In this document: positions 8,422 through 15,751 of the stretch, piece by piece
Layout: every line of letters starts with the position of its first letter
Numbering within the stretch: position 1 is the stretch's first letter
Origin: JAABRE01 sp964413275
GTDB lineage: Bacteria > Cyanobacteriota > Cyanobacteriia > Cyanobacteriales > JAABRE01
Assembly (NCBI GenBank): GCA_964413275.1
Contig: CAYPSO010000075.1
Span: 1 to 23,158 of the forward strand
Direction of reading: 5' to 3'
DNA length: 23,158 nucleotides
Position numbers and translations under genes: made by a program
Notes under the pieces: model-generated
Told to the model about the DNA's origin: nothing
The model's database searches: none
What the model saw: the letters and a program-made list of their open reading frames with translations, nothing else

Positions 8422-9177
8422 TTACCATTCCAAATCCTCTGGTGTCATTTTGGTTTCATTACACTGGATACGAATAATTTCGCCACTACGCATGGTAATC
8501 ACTCGATCTGCCATTGCCGCAATTCCGGCATTATGGGTAATTATGGCAATAGTTGTACCTAATTCACGATTAACTTGCTCTAATACTTCTAACACTAACT
8601 TACCTGTTTGAAAATCTAATGCACCTGTCGGTTCATCACATAATAACACTTGAGGACGTTTAGCAATGGCACGGGCAATAGCTACCCTTTGCTGCTCTCC
8701 TCCTGATAATTGGGCGGGAAAATGGTCGAGACGATGTTCTAATCCGACTAAGGCTAAGGCTTCTCTGGGGCGCATAGGATGAGATGCTATTTCCGTAACT
8801 AGAGCGACATTCTCTCTAGCTGTCAGACTAGGAATTAAATTATAAAACTGAAAAACAAAGCCAACAGATTCCCTACGGAAACTGGTTAAAGAGCGATCGC
8901 TTGCTGTGGTAAGATTGCGATTGTCAAATATAACTTGTCCTGTGGTGGGAACATCTAAACCCCCTAAAATATTAAGTAAGGTAGATTTTCCGCTACCGGA
9001 AGCACCTAATAATACTACTAGCTCTCCTGTGTATAAATCAAGACTGACATTTTTAAGTGCTTGAACGGCAATTTCTCCCATTTCATAGATTTTACTAATA
9101 TTTCGCACCTGAAAAATAGGTAGTTGTTTACCGTTGTAAGAAAGATTGTAGTTTTCTTGTCTGCTTGAATTTGCCAC
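8422..9177 (-). CDS. ABC transporter ATP-binding protein, LolD/MacB type
   Basis: 251 residues, one complete nucleotide-binding domain. Walker A is GASGSGKS (58-65) and the Q loop GFVFQFYNL (Q110). The signature is LSGGEQQRVAIARA (from 157) and Walker B VLLCDEPTGALD (E182 catalytic). The switch histidine is H215 in IITHN. The FQFYNLIPSLTARENV and DEPTGALD segments are typical of the LolD/MacB/DevA subgroup, which pairs with FtsX-like permeases to drive extrusion across the envelope. No FtsX-like permease is next to it; the only linked gene is the MgtC/DUF4010 protein 18 bp downstream. It carries a HIP1 octamer at 8893-8900. ATG at 9177 is the start. Confidence 0.92.
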   Translation of the reverse strand: MANSSRQENYNLSYNGKQLPIFQVRNISKIYEMGEIAVQALKNVSLDLYTGELVVLLGASGSGKSTLLNILGGLDVPTTGQVIFDNRNLTTASDRSLTSFRRESVGFVFQFYNLIPSLTARENVALVTEIASHPMRPREALALVGLEHRLDHFPAQLSGGEQQRVAIARAIAKRPQVLLCDEPTGALDFQTGKLVLEVLEQVNRELGTTIAIITHNAGIAAMADRVITMRSGEIIRIQCNETKMTPEDLEW

Positions 9178-9326
9178 AAATTTAATTAACGTAAGTTCGA
9201 TCTAAAAAATTTATTGGATAATTTACCTATTAACTCTTTTATATCAATTTTCCATATCTTACATTGGCAAAACTAATAACTAGAATACTTAAATAAAACA
9301 TAATACTTTTGCCCACCCCTCAACCG

Positions 9327-9354
9327 CTACTGAATACTGACTACTCACCCTAAC
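9327..9354. repeat. degenerate heptad tandem repeat
   Basis: Four seven-base units (CTACTGA, ATACTGA, CTACTCA, CCCTAAC) lie in the 200-bp spacer downstream of the acyltransferase gene and upstream of the ABC gene. They resemble, but match less well than, the heptads at 12.5, 14.2 and 15.7 kb. Confidence 0.4.
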
Positions 9355-9380
9355 CAGCCAACTTATTCAGCAAACCCTAA

Positions 9381-10778
9381 TTAAAAAATCATTTCTTTTA
9401 AAGCCGTTTCTAAATCTTGGGTTAATTGAGAAATAGCTTGTTTTGCACCTTGACGGTTTTCTTGATAAGCCCTTGCTCGCTCGCTGACAGAAATTGGTTT
9501 TCCAATAGTTACTGTACTTTTGCGCCATCCTAAGCGAGGGCGACGAGGATTTTTAGTACCTTTAATTCTGGTTATGGCATCAAATAAAATTAAGCTCGTT
9601 TCTGCAAATCTTTCAAAACAAGGTTTATCTTGAATATAAGTACCTTTTACTGCCACAAAACTTTCTCCTAAACGCATATGTAGCATTCTTAAATCTGCTT
9701 CTGCTGCAATCCAATCTACTAAACCTCGTTTAACAGGAGATAATTTTTTCAGTTTAGTCGCATTTTCCCGATAAATATAATTCCAACCAGCCTCTTCTAA
9801 ACGACGACAGCGTTCAATAATATTGCCTTTTTTCTTTAAACCAAAATATTCTTCTCCTACTTCTAAAGATATATCTAATAAATTTTGGAGTCTGGCAGTA
9901 AGATTTTCTTCTGAATTAATCGAATCTTGAGGCAAATGTGGTAGTTGACGATGATAAAAAACACGATAAAACTGTTCCATTTCTGAGAGCAAATATTCTC
10001 CTAATCTCAATAAACGGGAGTAAAATATTTTTTTTAATTCTTCTGTGTTTTCAATATTTATTACTTGTTTTGGTAAGCCACAATCTGCTTCTAATTTATT
10101 TAATAACCAATCGAGTTTTGACCATTGAGGATTAATATAATGATACTGAATATTAATAGGAAGAACTATAACTGTTTCCATACGGTTAGCTTTTGCTAAA
10201 TTTTCTACACACCAAAACGCTAATTGAGCTACACCGGGTTCAAGGGAACTAACAATTTCACTATGACCATTTGTAGCACCTTCAGGGGCTACTGTTAAAG
10301 GAAATTTACCATTAATTAATAATTCTCTTGTCTTTTTAATTGCTTGTAAATCTAGAGTTTTTCCACGATGTATGGGAATACCTCCCATCTGAGCAAATAA
10401 CCAACCTAACCAATTACCAGCCCAAATTGTCATACCCCTGTCATACATAAAATGACTGTGAATTGGAGCTTGTAAATTAATATTTTGTTGACGAGCAATT
10501 TTGGGTATAGCACGGGAAAATAAATATAAACCACTCAGAGGATCATCTACTTCACAATGACGAAAGGCTAAAATGAGGCGAATTTTGCCGATTTGAAATT
10601 GATGATAAAGGTTAACTAAAGTTTCTACATTAATTGTTTCAATTTGGCTAATTCCTGCTGGTAGCCAATATTGTAAGCGAAATCTTTGTAAAATTGGCAA
10701 AGCCCAATGAATAAATCGAATCAGAAAAGGATTAAAACTTGGAGGAATAAAATCTAGTTTTGGTTGAGATTGAGACAT
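9381..10778 (-). CDS. PlsC-family glycerophosphate acyltransferase-like protein
   Basis: 465 residues with a glycerol-phosphate acyltransferase domain in the first half. Block I is RHCEVDD (HX4D, H74-D79), Block II GGIPIHRGK (132-140) and Block III VAPEGATNG (163-171). H74 and D79 form the catalytic pair of the family, which esterifies lysophosphatidate or related acceptors at the membrane. The second half (~230-465) is mostly helical, contains no further motif I know and is much longer than in plain PlsC enzymes. The acceptor is therefore uncertain and could be a specialised lipid. ATG at 10778 is the start and there is no Shine-Dalgarno site. Divergent from the nucleotidyltransferase-like gene with 60 bp between starts. 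Confidence 0.82.
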   Translation of the reverse strand: MSQSQPKLDFIPPSFNPFLIRFIHWALPILQRFRLQYWLPAGISQIETINVETLVNLYHQFQIGKIRLILAFRHCEVDDPLSGLYLFSRAIPKIARQQNINLQAPIHSHFMYDRGMTIWAGNWLGWLFAQMGGIPIHRGKTLDLQAIKKTRELLINGKFPLTVAPEGATNGHSEIVSSLEPGVAQLAFWCVENLAKANRMETVIVLPINIQYHYINPQWSKLDWLLNKLEADCGLPKQVINIENTEELKKIFYSRLLRLGEYLLSEMEQFYRVFYHRQLPHLPQDSINSEENLTARLQNLLDISLEVGEEYFGLKKKGNIIERCRRLEEAGWNYIYRENATKLKKLSPVKRGLVDWIAAEADLRMLHMRLGESFVAVKGTYIQDKPCFERFAETSLILFDAITRIKGTKNPRRPRLGWRKSTVTIGKPISVSERARAYQENRQGAKQAISQLTQDLETALKEMIF

Positions 10779-10838
10779 ATTTAAAGTTGATAGCCAAATA
10801 GCTTTTTAAAAGCTAAAATAATAATTGATAATAAAATA

Positions 10839-11711
10839 ATGAAATATATTCGCAAATTTGACAACACAATTCATTATACTATGCAATCAGAAGATACTAG
10901 TAAAGAAATAGAATTATTACAATTTTCTTTATGGCGAAGATTAGACTTTATCAAAAAAAAAGAAATTTTGCAGCGAATTTATAGAAAAGCATCTCAATTA
11001 ATTATACTTAGCTTAAAAAAAGATTTTATTAATATAAGTAATCAATTATTGAGGGAAAAATATATTGAAAAAAGAATAGGTAATCCTTGGAATATAATAT
11101 TATCTAATGATTATTCTTCAGAAGATTTAATGATACAAGATCCACTTTGGTTAGCTTATAAAATAGATCGCATTTTTAACGAATTAAATATAGAATACTA
11201 TGTTGGTGGTTCGGTTGCTAGTTCCCTTCATGGAGAAATTAGATATACCCAAGATTTAGATGTAGTAATCTATTTAGAACCTCCACAACTAGAATTATTA
11301 TTTAAAACACTAAAAGATGACTTTTATATTAGTGAAATAGCTGTAAATGAAGCCATTATAGGGCAAATTAGTTCGTTTAATATAATTCACTTAGAAACAA
11401 CGGAAAAAGCAGATTTATTTGTGATGAGAAATGATGATTTTTCGCAACTACAAATGAAACGAAAACAAAGAATACAAGCTGATTATAATTCCGATGAAGG
11501 TTTTTACGTTTGTAGTCCCGAAGATATAATTTTACAAAAATTAATTTGGTATAAAATGACGGCTAGAGAATCTCAAAAACAATGGCGAGATATTTTAGGA
11601 GTTTTAAAACTTCAGGGAAATAAATTAGATTTTAATTATCTATGGCGATGGGCAGATCGATTAGGATTATTAGATGAGATTAATCAAGCTTTTATAGAAA
11701 TAGGAATATAA
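10839..11711 (+). CDS. nucleotidyltransferase-like protein with N-terminal helical extension
   Basis: 290 residues in two parts. Residues ~15-95 are a helical, Lys-rich region (ELLQFSLWRRLDFIKKKEILQRIYRKASQL). Residues ~105-290 are a nucleotidyltransferase-fold domain: YYVGGSVASSLHG holds the G-S/G-G-S motif and RYTQDLDVVIYL the D-x-D pair. The rest fits the family of small AbiEii-like or DUF6036-like proteins (SFNIIHLETTEKADLFV, SPEDIILQKLIWYK, SQKQWRDILGVLK). As I recall, the two parts are often separate neighbouring genes, so this looks like a fused form. The start is uncertain: ATG at 10839, or the in-frame ATG at 10881 that begins MQSEDTS. Activity and partner are unknown. Confidence 0.7.
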   Translation: MKYIRKFDNTIHYTMQSEDTSKEIELLQFSLWRRLDFIKKKEILQRIYRKASQLIILSLKKDFINISNQLLREKYIEKRIGNPWNIILSNDYSSEDLMIQDPLWLAYKIDRIFNELNIEYYVGGSVASSLHGEIRYTQDLDVVIYLEPPQLELLFKTLKDDFYISEIAVNEAIIGQISSFNIIHLETTEKADLFVMRNDDFSQLQMKRKQRIQADYNSDEGFYVCSPEDIILQKLIWYKMTARESQKQWRDILGVLKLQGNKLDFNYLWRWADRLGLLDEINQAFIEIGI

Positions 11712-11840
11712 ATCACAAAAATTAAAATCTAGATTGCATCAGATTTTTAAAGTAATAGGGTTATTTTTCCATTATATTTTGGATGTATCCAGTCCCATTT
11801 TGAGTTACTATTGTTTATACTTAATAATTAAAAATAATTT

Positions 11841-12482
11841 ATGCGAATTAAAATTTGTGGCATTACAAAACTAGATCAAGCTTTATTTATAACTGAACAA
11901 GGAGCTACTGCTTTAGGTTTTATTTGTGTTCCAGAGTCTCCACGTTATATTAAGCCACAACAAATTCATGACATTATTAAAAGTTTAAATCAAAAAATCA
12001 ATAAAATTGGTGTTTGGGTAAATGCGACTGAAGAAGAAATTATTAAAATTGTTGCTGAAACTAATTTAACTGGCGTACAATTACATGGCAATGAAAGTCC
12101 AGAATTTTGTCAGAAATTAACAGAAAATTTGCCAGAAGTTGAAATAATTAAAGCTTTTAGAATTAAAAATATCGAGTCTTTAGAAAATATTAATAATTAT
12201 AGTAATTGCGTTAATACATTTTTATTAGATGCTTATCATCCTCAACTTTTTGGTGGAACAGGACATACTTTAGATTGGGAAAATTTAAGGAATTTTAAAT
12301 TTAATAAACCTTGGCTATTAGCAGGGGGTTTAACTCCAAATAATATTCAAGAAGCACTGAAAAAATTAAATCCTGATGGTATTGATTTATCTAGTGGAGT
12401 AGAGCGATTACCCGGAGATAAAGATTTGGAAAAAGTTAAGCAGTTATTTGATAATTTACCATCAAAGACAATTAGTTATTAG
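11841..12482 (+). CDS. trpF: phosphoribosylanthranilate isomerase
   Basis: 213 residues, a full-length TIM-barrel TrpF. It catalyses the Amadori rearrangement of N-(5-phosphoribosyl)anthranilate to CdRP, the third step of tryptophan synthesis, in the cytoplasm. Catalytic Cys6 is in KICGIT and catalytic Asp130 in FLLDAY. Phosphate-binding loops are GGTGHTLDW (138-146), LAGGLTPNN (160-168) and DLSSGVE (182-188). Other conserved pieces are GFICVPESPRY and GVQLHGNE. It stands alone, as trp genes usually do in cyanobacteria. ATG at 11841 opens directly on MRIKICG; no Shine-Dalgarno site. Its 3' spacer has the heptad repeat at 12503-12537. Confidence 0.95.
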   Translation: MRIKICGITKLDQALFITEQGATALGFICVPESPRYIKPQQIHDIIKSLNQKINKIGVWVNATEEEIIKIVAETNLTGVQLHGNESPEFCQKLTENLPEVEIIKAFRIKNIESLENINNYSNCVNTFLLDAYHPQLFGGTGHTLDWENLRNFKFNKPWLLAGGLTPNNIQEALKKLNPDGIDLSSGVERLPGDKDLEKVKQLFDNLPSKTISY

Positions 12483-12502
12483 TTACTTGTTAATCATTAA
12501 AA

Positions 12503-12537
12503 GCTAACAGCTAATCGCTAATCGCTAACAGCTAATT
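12503..12537. repeat. five-unit tandem heptad repeat
   Basis: Five consecutive seven-base units read GCTAACA, GCTAATC, GCTAATC, GCTAACA and GCTAATT. They fill the spacer between trpF and the convergent GUN4 gene, and the last unit supplies the first two bases of that gene's stop codon. This matches the short tandemly repeated repetitive (STRR) heptamers known from cyanobacteria. Confidence 0.75.
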
Positions 12538-13204
12538 AAATAATTTTATATTGTACAAGTTTAACTAATAAAATCGAAAAAGCATTAAAACTACCTTCCC
12601 AACCACCCACAAACCAAATTTGTCCATCTCCCATAACTGGTAAATGACCTATAGGTGCATTTTCATTAAAATTTAATTCTTCATAATTTAACCATTTTTT
12701 ATTATAAAACCAGCCAACACTTTCACCAAATTTACGCCAAATTTCAGGTTCAAAAAATTTCCTTCCGCCTAAGCTTTGATAGAGTTTATTCTGCACACTA
12801 AAACCAAAGCGATTATTACTATAATTAAGCCAGAGTCGATCTAATTTAATTAATTCAGTGTCAGGTAATTTATGTAAATCTGATTCGTTAAGATAACCTT
12901 GTTTTTCTCGATCGCTTAATTGCAAAACAATTCTTGCCGTTTCTCGATCTGCTTCTAACCATTGTTTATTTTTTAATATTTCTTCTAATGGTTGATAATT
13001 TATATTAAAAACTGATTCTATTTTTTCTGTTTTTGTAGTAATAATATTTACTTTATTTTCTGGTTTTAATAAAAAATTTAATTCGGATATTTTTTCTTCT
13101 AAATATTCTAATTTTGTTAATATTTCTTTTCTTGATTGTTTTGCTATTTCTAATTCTGTTAAAATTAATTGTAAAATTTCTAAATTTTTGTTATTTGTAG
13201 TCAT
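12536..13204 (-). CDS. GUN4 domain-containing protein with coiled-coil N terminus
   Basis: 222 residues from ATG at 13204; an in-frame TTG at 13216 would add four and is not needed. Residues ~5-48 form a heptad-rich coiled coil (LTELEIAKQSRKEILTKLEYLEEKISELN). A linker leads to a GUN4 domain from about 72 to 205: PLEEILKNKQWLEADRETARIVL, LPDTELIKLDRLWLNYSNNRFGFSVQ, WRKFGESVGWFY, NENAPIGHLPVMGDG and GGWEG. GUN4 binds porphyrins and activates Mg-chelatase in chlorophyll synthesis. Cyanobacteria also have several GUN4-domain paralogues, and the coiled coil here suggests a paralogue rather than the canonical Gun4. Convergent with trpF. Confidence 0.88.
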   Translation of the reverse strand: MTTNNKNLEILQLILTELEIAKQSRKEILTKLEYLEEKISELNFLLKPENKVNIITTKTEKIESVFNINYQPLEEILKNKQWLEADRETARIVLQLSDREKQGYLNESDLHKLPDTELIKLDRLWLNYSNNRFGFSVQNKLYQSLGGRKFFEPEIWRKFGESVGWFYNKKWLNYEELNFNENAPIGHLPVMGDGQIWFVGGWEGSFNAFSILLVKLVQYKII

Positions 13205-13377
13205 TCTGATTATCAAAAAATTTTGTTTATAATCTAAGATAAATTAATTGTTCGTTATTTTACCCTACAATATTTTTTCTATATAAATAGGTTATATCTT
13301 GAGATCGATAAAGCATACTCTGAACATAACTGTTAAAATCAAACTAAATATAGCTTATTGTCTTTAATTCGAGTTCT

Positions 13378-13941
13378 ATGACTTCTGTAATTGCGGTAGA
13401 AAAACAAAAATTAGAAAAACCTCCTTTAGAAATTCATTATTTAGGTGATAAAGTTTTGCGTCACGATGCCAAACGCATCTCTAAAATAGATGATAGCGTG
13501 CGGGAATTAATCAAAGAAATGCTACAAACTATGTATAGTGCTAATGGTATCGGATTAGCCGCACCTCAAGTAGCTGTAAACAAGCAACTTCTTGTCGTCG
13601 ATACTCAACCAGATAACCCCGCCAATCCTCCTTTAGTTCTCATTAATCCTCAAATTACTAAATATGGTAAAGAACTTTGTAGCATGGAAGAAGGATGTTT
13701 GAGTATTCCGGGAGTTTATTTAGAAGTTAATCGCCCAGAACAAATTGAAGTTAATTTCAAAGATGAACATGGTAAGCCCCGTAAAATAAAAGCCTCTGGA
13801 CTATTAGCAAGAGTTATTCAACATGAAATGGATCACTTGAAAGGTGTATTATTTGTTGATCGAGTGGAAAATGGTTTAGCTTTGACTGAAGAGTTGAACA
13901 AACAAGGATTTTCAGTTCAAGCCGTTAAACCTGTTCATTAA
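13378..13941 (+). CDS. def: peptide deformylase
   Basis: 187 residues with all three deformylase motifs: GIGLAAPQV (57-65), EEGCLSIPG (104-112, metal ligand C107) and QHEMDHLKG (148-156, ligands H149 and H153, catalytic E150). It removes the formyl group from nascent proteins in the cytoplasm, using Fe2+ or another divalent metal. The ~18-residue lead before LEIHYLGDKVLR is common in cyanobacterial forms. ATG at 13378 starts it. Its stop codon overlaps a strong Shine-Dalgarno site for the small gene that follows. Confidence 0.96.
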   Translation: MTSVIAVEKQKLEKPPLEIHYLGDKVLRHDAKRISKIDDSVRELIKEMLQTMYSANGIGLAAPQVAVNKQLLVVDTQPDNPANPPLVLINPQITKYGKELCSMEEGCLSIPGVYLEVNRPEQIEVNFKDEHGKPRKIKASGLLARVIQHEMDHLKGVLFVDRVENGLALTEELNKQGFSVQAVKPVH

Positions 13942-13946
13942 GGAGG
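13940..13946 (+). promoter_or_regulatory. strong Shine-Dalgarno site overlapping the def stop
   Basis: AAGGAGG begins inside the def TAA and ends eight bases before the ATG at 13955. It is the strongest ribosome site seen in the window. It supports the short downstream gene being real and translated from the def transcript. Confidence 0.8.
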
Positions 13947-13954
13947 ATTTTTCA

Positions 13955-14161
13955 ATGGTATCAATGACACCAAAAAGCGGTGTTTTATTATTGCTTTGTT
14001 GTATTGCGGCGATTGCGGCTGTTGGTTCAATTTTTGAACTTTCTTCCGGTAATCCAGAATTGGGTAATATGACTACAAGTATTATTCTTACAGCTAGTAT
14101 CCCTTTAACCGTTTTATGTTTTATCGGTGCAGTTATTGATACTAAAGCTAATCAAAAATAG
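13955..14161 (+). CDS. small two-helix membrane protein
   Basis: 68 residues with two hydrophobic segments (about 9-28 and 41-63) joined by a short polar loop, FELSSGNPELGNMTT. That loop puts both termini on the same side of the membrane. The gene starts 13 bp after def, from a near-perfect Shine-Dalgarno site. I do not know a named family; the pattern resembles small conserved cyanobacterial membrane proteins. Linkage to def probably reflects shared expression rather than function. A hairpin follows 11 bp after the stop. Confidence 0.75.
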   Translation: MVSMTPKSGVLLLLCCIAAIAAVGSIFELSSGNPELGNMTTSIILTASIPLTVLCFIGAVIDTKANQK

Positions 14162-14172
14162 TCAAATTGTCT

Positions 14173-14193
14173 GGGCTTATTTGTTTTAAGCCC
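14173..14193. terminator. hairpin at the end of the def operon
   Basis: GGGCTTA (14173-14179) pairs perfectly with TAAGCCC (14187-14193) around a T-rich seven-base loop. It begins 11 bp past the small membrane gene. There is no U tract after it on the plus strand, so termination would be weak. Confidence 0.45.
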
Positions 14194-14206
14194 TAGCCAT
14201 AAATAG

Positions 14207-14240
14207 TGAATACTGGTTACTGAATACTGGTTACTGAATC
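14207..14240. repeat. 14-bp tandem repeat (double heptad)
   Basis: TGAATACTGGTTAC occurs twice in direct succession (14207-14220 and 14221-14234), followed by TGAATC of a third copy. Each unit splits into two heptads, TGAATAC and TGGTTAC. It lies between two convergent genes, just before the 3' end of the minus-strand gene. Confidence 0.75.
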
Positions 14241-14245
14241 TTAGC

Positions 14246-14803
14246 TTATATTTCTTTTTTTAATTCTGTAAGGGCGTAATGAGCTATTTCTACGGTTAAA
14301 CGGGCTTTTTTAACTTCTGAAAGGTTATTCCAATTTATTTCTTTGCGAGAACTTGGTTTACGATTTCTAGTAGCATATACTAAAGGACGAGCGAATACTT
14401 GTAAATCATCTTCTCCCCAACTATTTAGTAATGGTTGCACGCATTTTACTAATTCTTCTATACCTTTTAATTCTTGGGAAATAATTTCTTGTGCTTGAGA
14501 TGCGATCGCATGATACCATTCTTTTGGGATTAAATTACCGAATCTTTCTCTTAAGGACATTTCTAATCGAGCATCATCCAGACTATCCCAACAATTTTCT
14601 AAATATCCAAAGAAGTTGTCTGCTTGAGTATCAGTATCGCTAATATCTATGGACTCCCAATGAGTAAAATAGTCTTGTGCGGCTTCTTCTGTAGGATTCC
14701 AAGGATATATGCTGTCTTCTTCAGTAACAAGCTCTAATAATTCAAGTCTATACATATCTAGATTATTATTTTCATTTTTATCTGAATTTGTAATTTTAAT
14801 CAT
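14246..14803 (-). CDS. acidic cyanobacterial hypothetical protein
   Basis: 185 residues, soluble, with no motif I can name. The N-terminal half is strongly acidic and aromatic (TEEDSIYPWNPTEEAAQDYFTHWES, then NFFGYLENCWDSLDDA). The second half is helical and ends in a Lys/Glu-rich tail. No signal peptide or membrane segment is visible. The start at 14803 is well supported: AAGGAG lies six bases upstream of the ATG. It carries a HIP1 octamer at 14502-14509 and converges on the def operon. Function unknown. Confidence 0.75.
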   Translation of the reverse strand: MIKITNSDKNENNNLDMYRLELLELVTEEDSIYPWNPTEEAAQDYFTHWESIDISDTDTQADNFFGYLENCWDSLDDARLEMSLRERFGNLIPKEWYHAIASQAQEIISQELKGIEELVKCVQPLLNSWGEDDLQVFARPLVYATRNRKPSSRKEINWNNLSEVKKARLTVEIAHYALTELKKEI

Positions 14804-14809
14804 TACTGT

Positions 14810-14815
14810 CTCCTT
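14810..14815 (-). promoter_or_regulatory. Shine-Dalgarno site of the acidic hypothetical gene
   Basis: On the minus strand AAGGAG lies six bases before the ATG at 14803, which fixes that start. Few genes in this window have such a site. Confidence 0.7.
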
Positions 14816-14948
14816 AAATATAATTCTTTCGTTATTTATTTTGTTATCTTTATCTACAAACTAATTCTTCTTGATTCCGTAGCGAAAAAAATATTTTTTC
14901 TAATTTTAGTGCAACTTTTTTTAGTTCTATTAATAACAAACTAAAATT

Positions 14949-15689
14949 TTGACAAGTATAATTATCAATGATAACAAATTATGTTTATTAACAAGTAATC
15001 AAAAAGTGGTAAATTCTCTAAGTCAAATTGCCGAAAAAACTGTAGTTAAAATCAATGAAGTAAGTCCACAAGTTAAAAATATTGCTAATGAGGCAATTCA
15101 GAGTTTAAATAACTTACAAAAACAAAGTTTAGAAACAGCATCTCAATTTAAACAAGATATTACTAAACTTACTGAGCAAGTCAGTGACTCTTTGCAAACA
15201 AATACTGATAAGACTATTCAAAATTTAAACGAAGCTACTCAAAATTTTGCGGTTCACATTAATTCAATCACTGAAAAAAGCCAACAATCACTTAATAAAA
15301 CGATTGAAAAAGCAGAAAATGTTACTAATCATTTAGCCGAAAAATTAAATATTTCTCTAGATGTTATCTTCGATAATTATTTTCAAGATAAACCTTTTTT
15401 CAATTGGTGCTACCATCACCCTATTTTTGCTTTTATTCTTGCTTTACTCTCCATTTTCTTATTGTTTACCATCTGGCAAACTATTGTTGAGTTATTAAAA
15501 CAAATAATTATTGGAATTTTAAGAACACCTTGGTTAATCAGTAAGTTTGTGTTTTTAAAGTCAAAACAAGCCAACTCAATTAATAATTTATCTAATGGAG
15601 ACAATCAGCTTAAAATCCTACAAAAACTAGATCGTCTTGAAAAACAGCAACAAGAAATTTTAGAAAAAATCTCAAAATTTAAAGAATAA
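14949..15689 (+). CDS. coiled-coil membrane protein, non-ATG start
   Basis: Up to 246 residues. About 25-140 is a long amphipathic helix of Gln/Thr/Asn/Lys-rich repeats (SQFKQDITKLTEQVSDSLQ, NEATQNFAVHINSITEKSQQSLNK), similar in style to apolipoprotein-like or methyl-accepting coiled coils. A hydrophobic region at ~157-200 may form one or two membrane segments. The C terminus is a short coiled coil (ILQKLDRLEKQQQEILEKISKF). No in-frame ATG exists anywhere in the frame, so translation must begin at TTG 14949, GTG 15006 or another rare codon. The TTGACA and TATAAT strings at 14949-14962 might instead be promoter-like, which would favour GTG 15006. Function unknown; perhaps a membrane scaffold. 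Confidence 0.65.
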   Translation: MTSIIINDNKLCLLTSNQKVVNSLSQIAEKTVVKINEVSPQVKNIANEAIQSLNNLQKQSLETASQFKQDITKLTEQVSDSLQTNTDKTIQNLNEATQNFAVHINSITEKSQQSLNKTIEKAENVTNHLAEKLNISLDVIFDNYFQDKPFFNWCYHHPIFAFILALLSIFLLFTIWQTIVELLKQIIIGILRTPWLISKFVFLKSKQANSINNLSNGDNQLKILQKLDRLEKQQQEILEKISKFKE

Positions 15690-15720
15690 GGTTATTTTGG
15701 TTTGTAGTTCGTGGTTATTC

Positions 15721-15751
15721 TTCATCCTTCATAATTCATAATTCATAATTC
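15721..15751. repeat. TTCATAA tandem heptads
   Basis: Three perfect TTCATAA units (15728-15748) follow one variant, TTCATCC, and end in a partial unit. The array runs up to the stop codon of the minus-strand CPBP gene at 15752, between two convergent genes. STRR-type heptamer array. Confidence 0.75.

Noticed and set aside
7064..8611. Plus-strand open frames at 7064-7300, 7508-7831 and 8174-8611
   Set aside because: They lie antisense to the well-supported MgtC/DUF4010 and ABC genes and have shadow-like Ile/Lys/Pro composition.
12503..12537. Possible CRISPR-like array
   Set aside because: Units are seven bases with no spacers; this is a simple tandem repeat.
13205..13216. TTG start extending the GUN4 gene
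   Set aside because: The extra four residues add nothing recognisable; ATG at 13204 is the simpler start.
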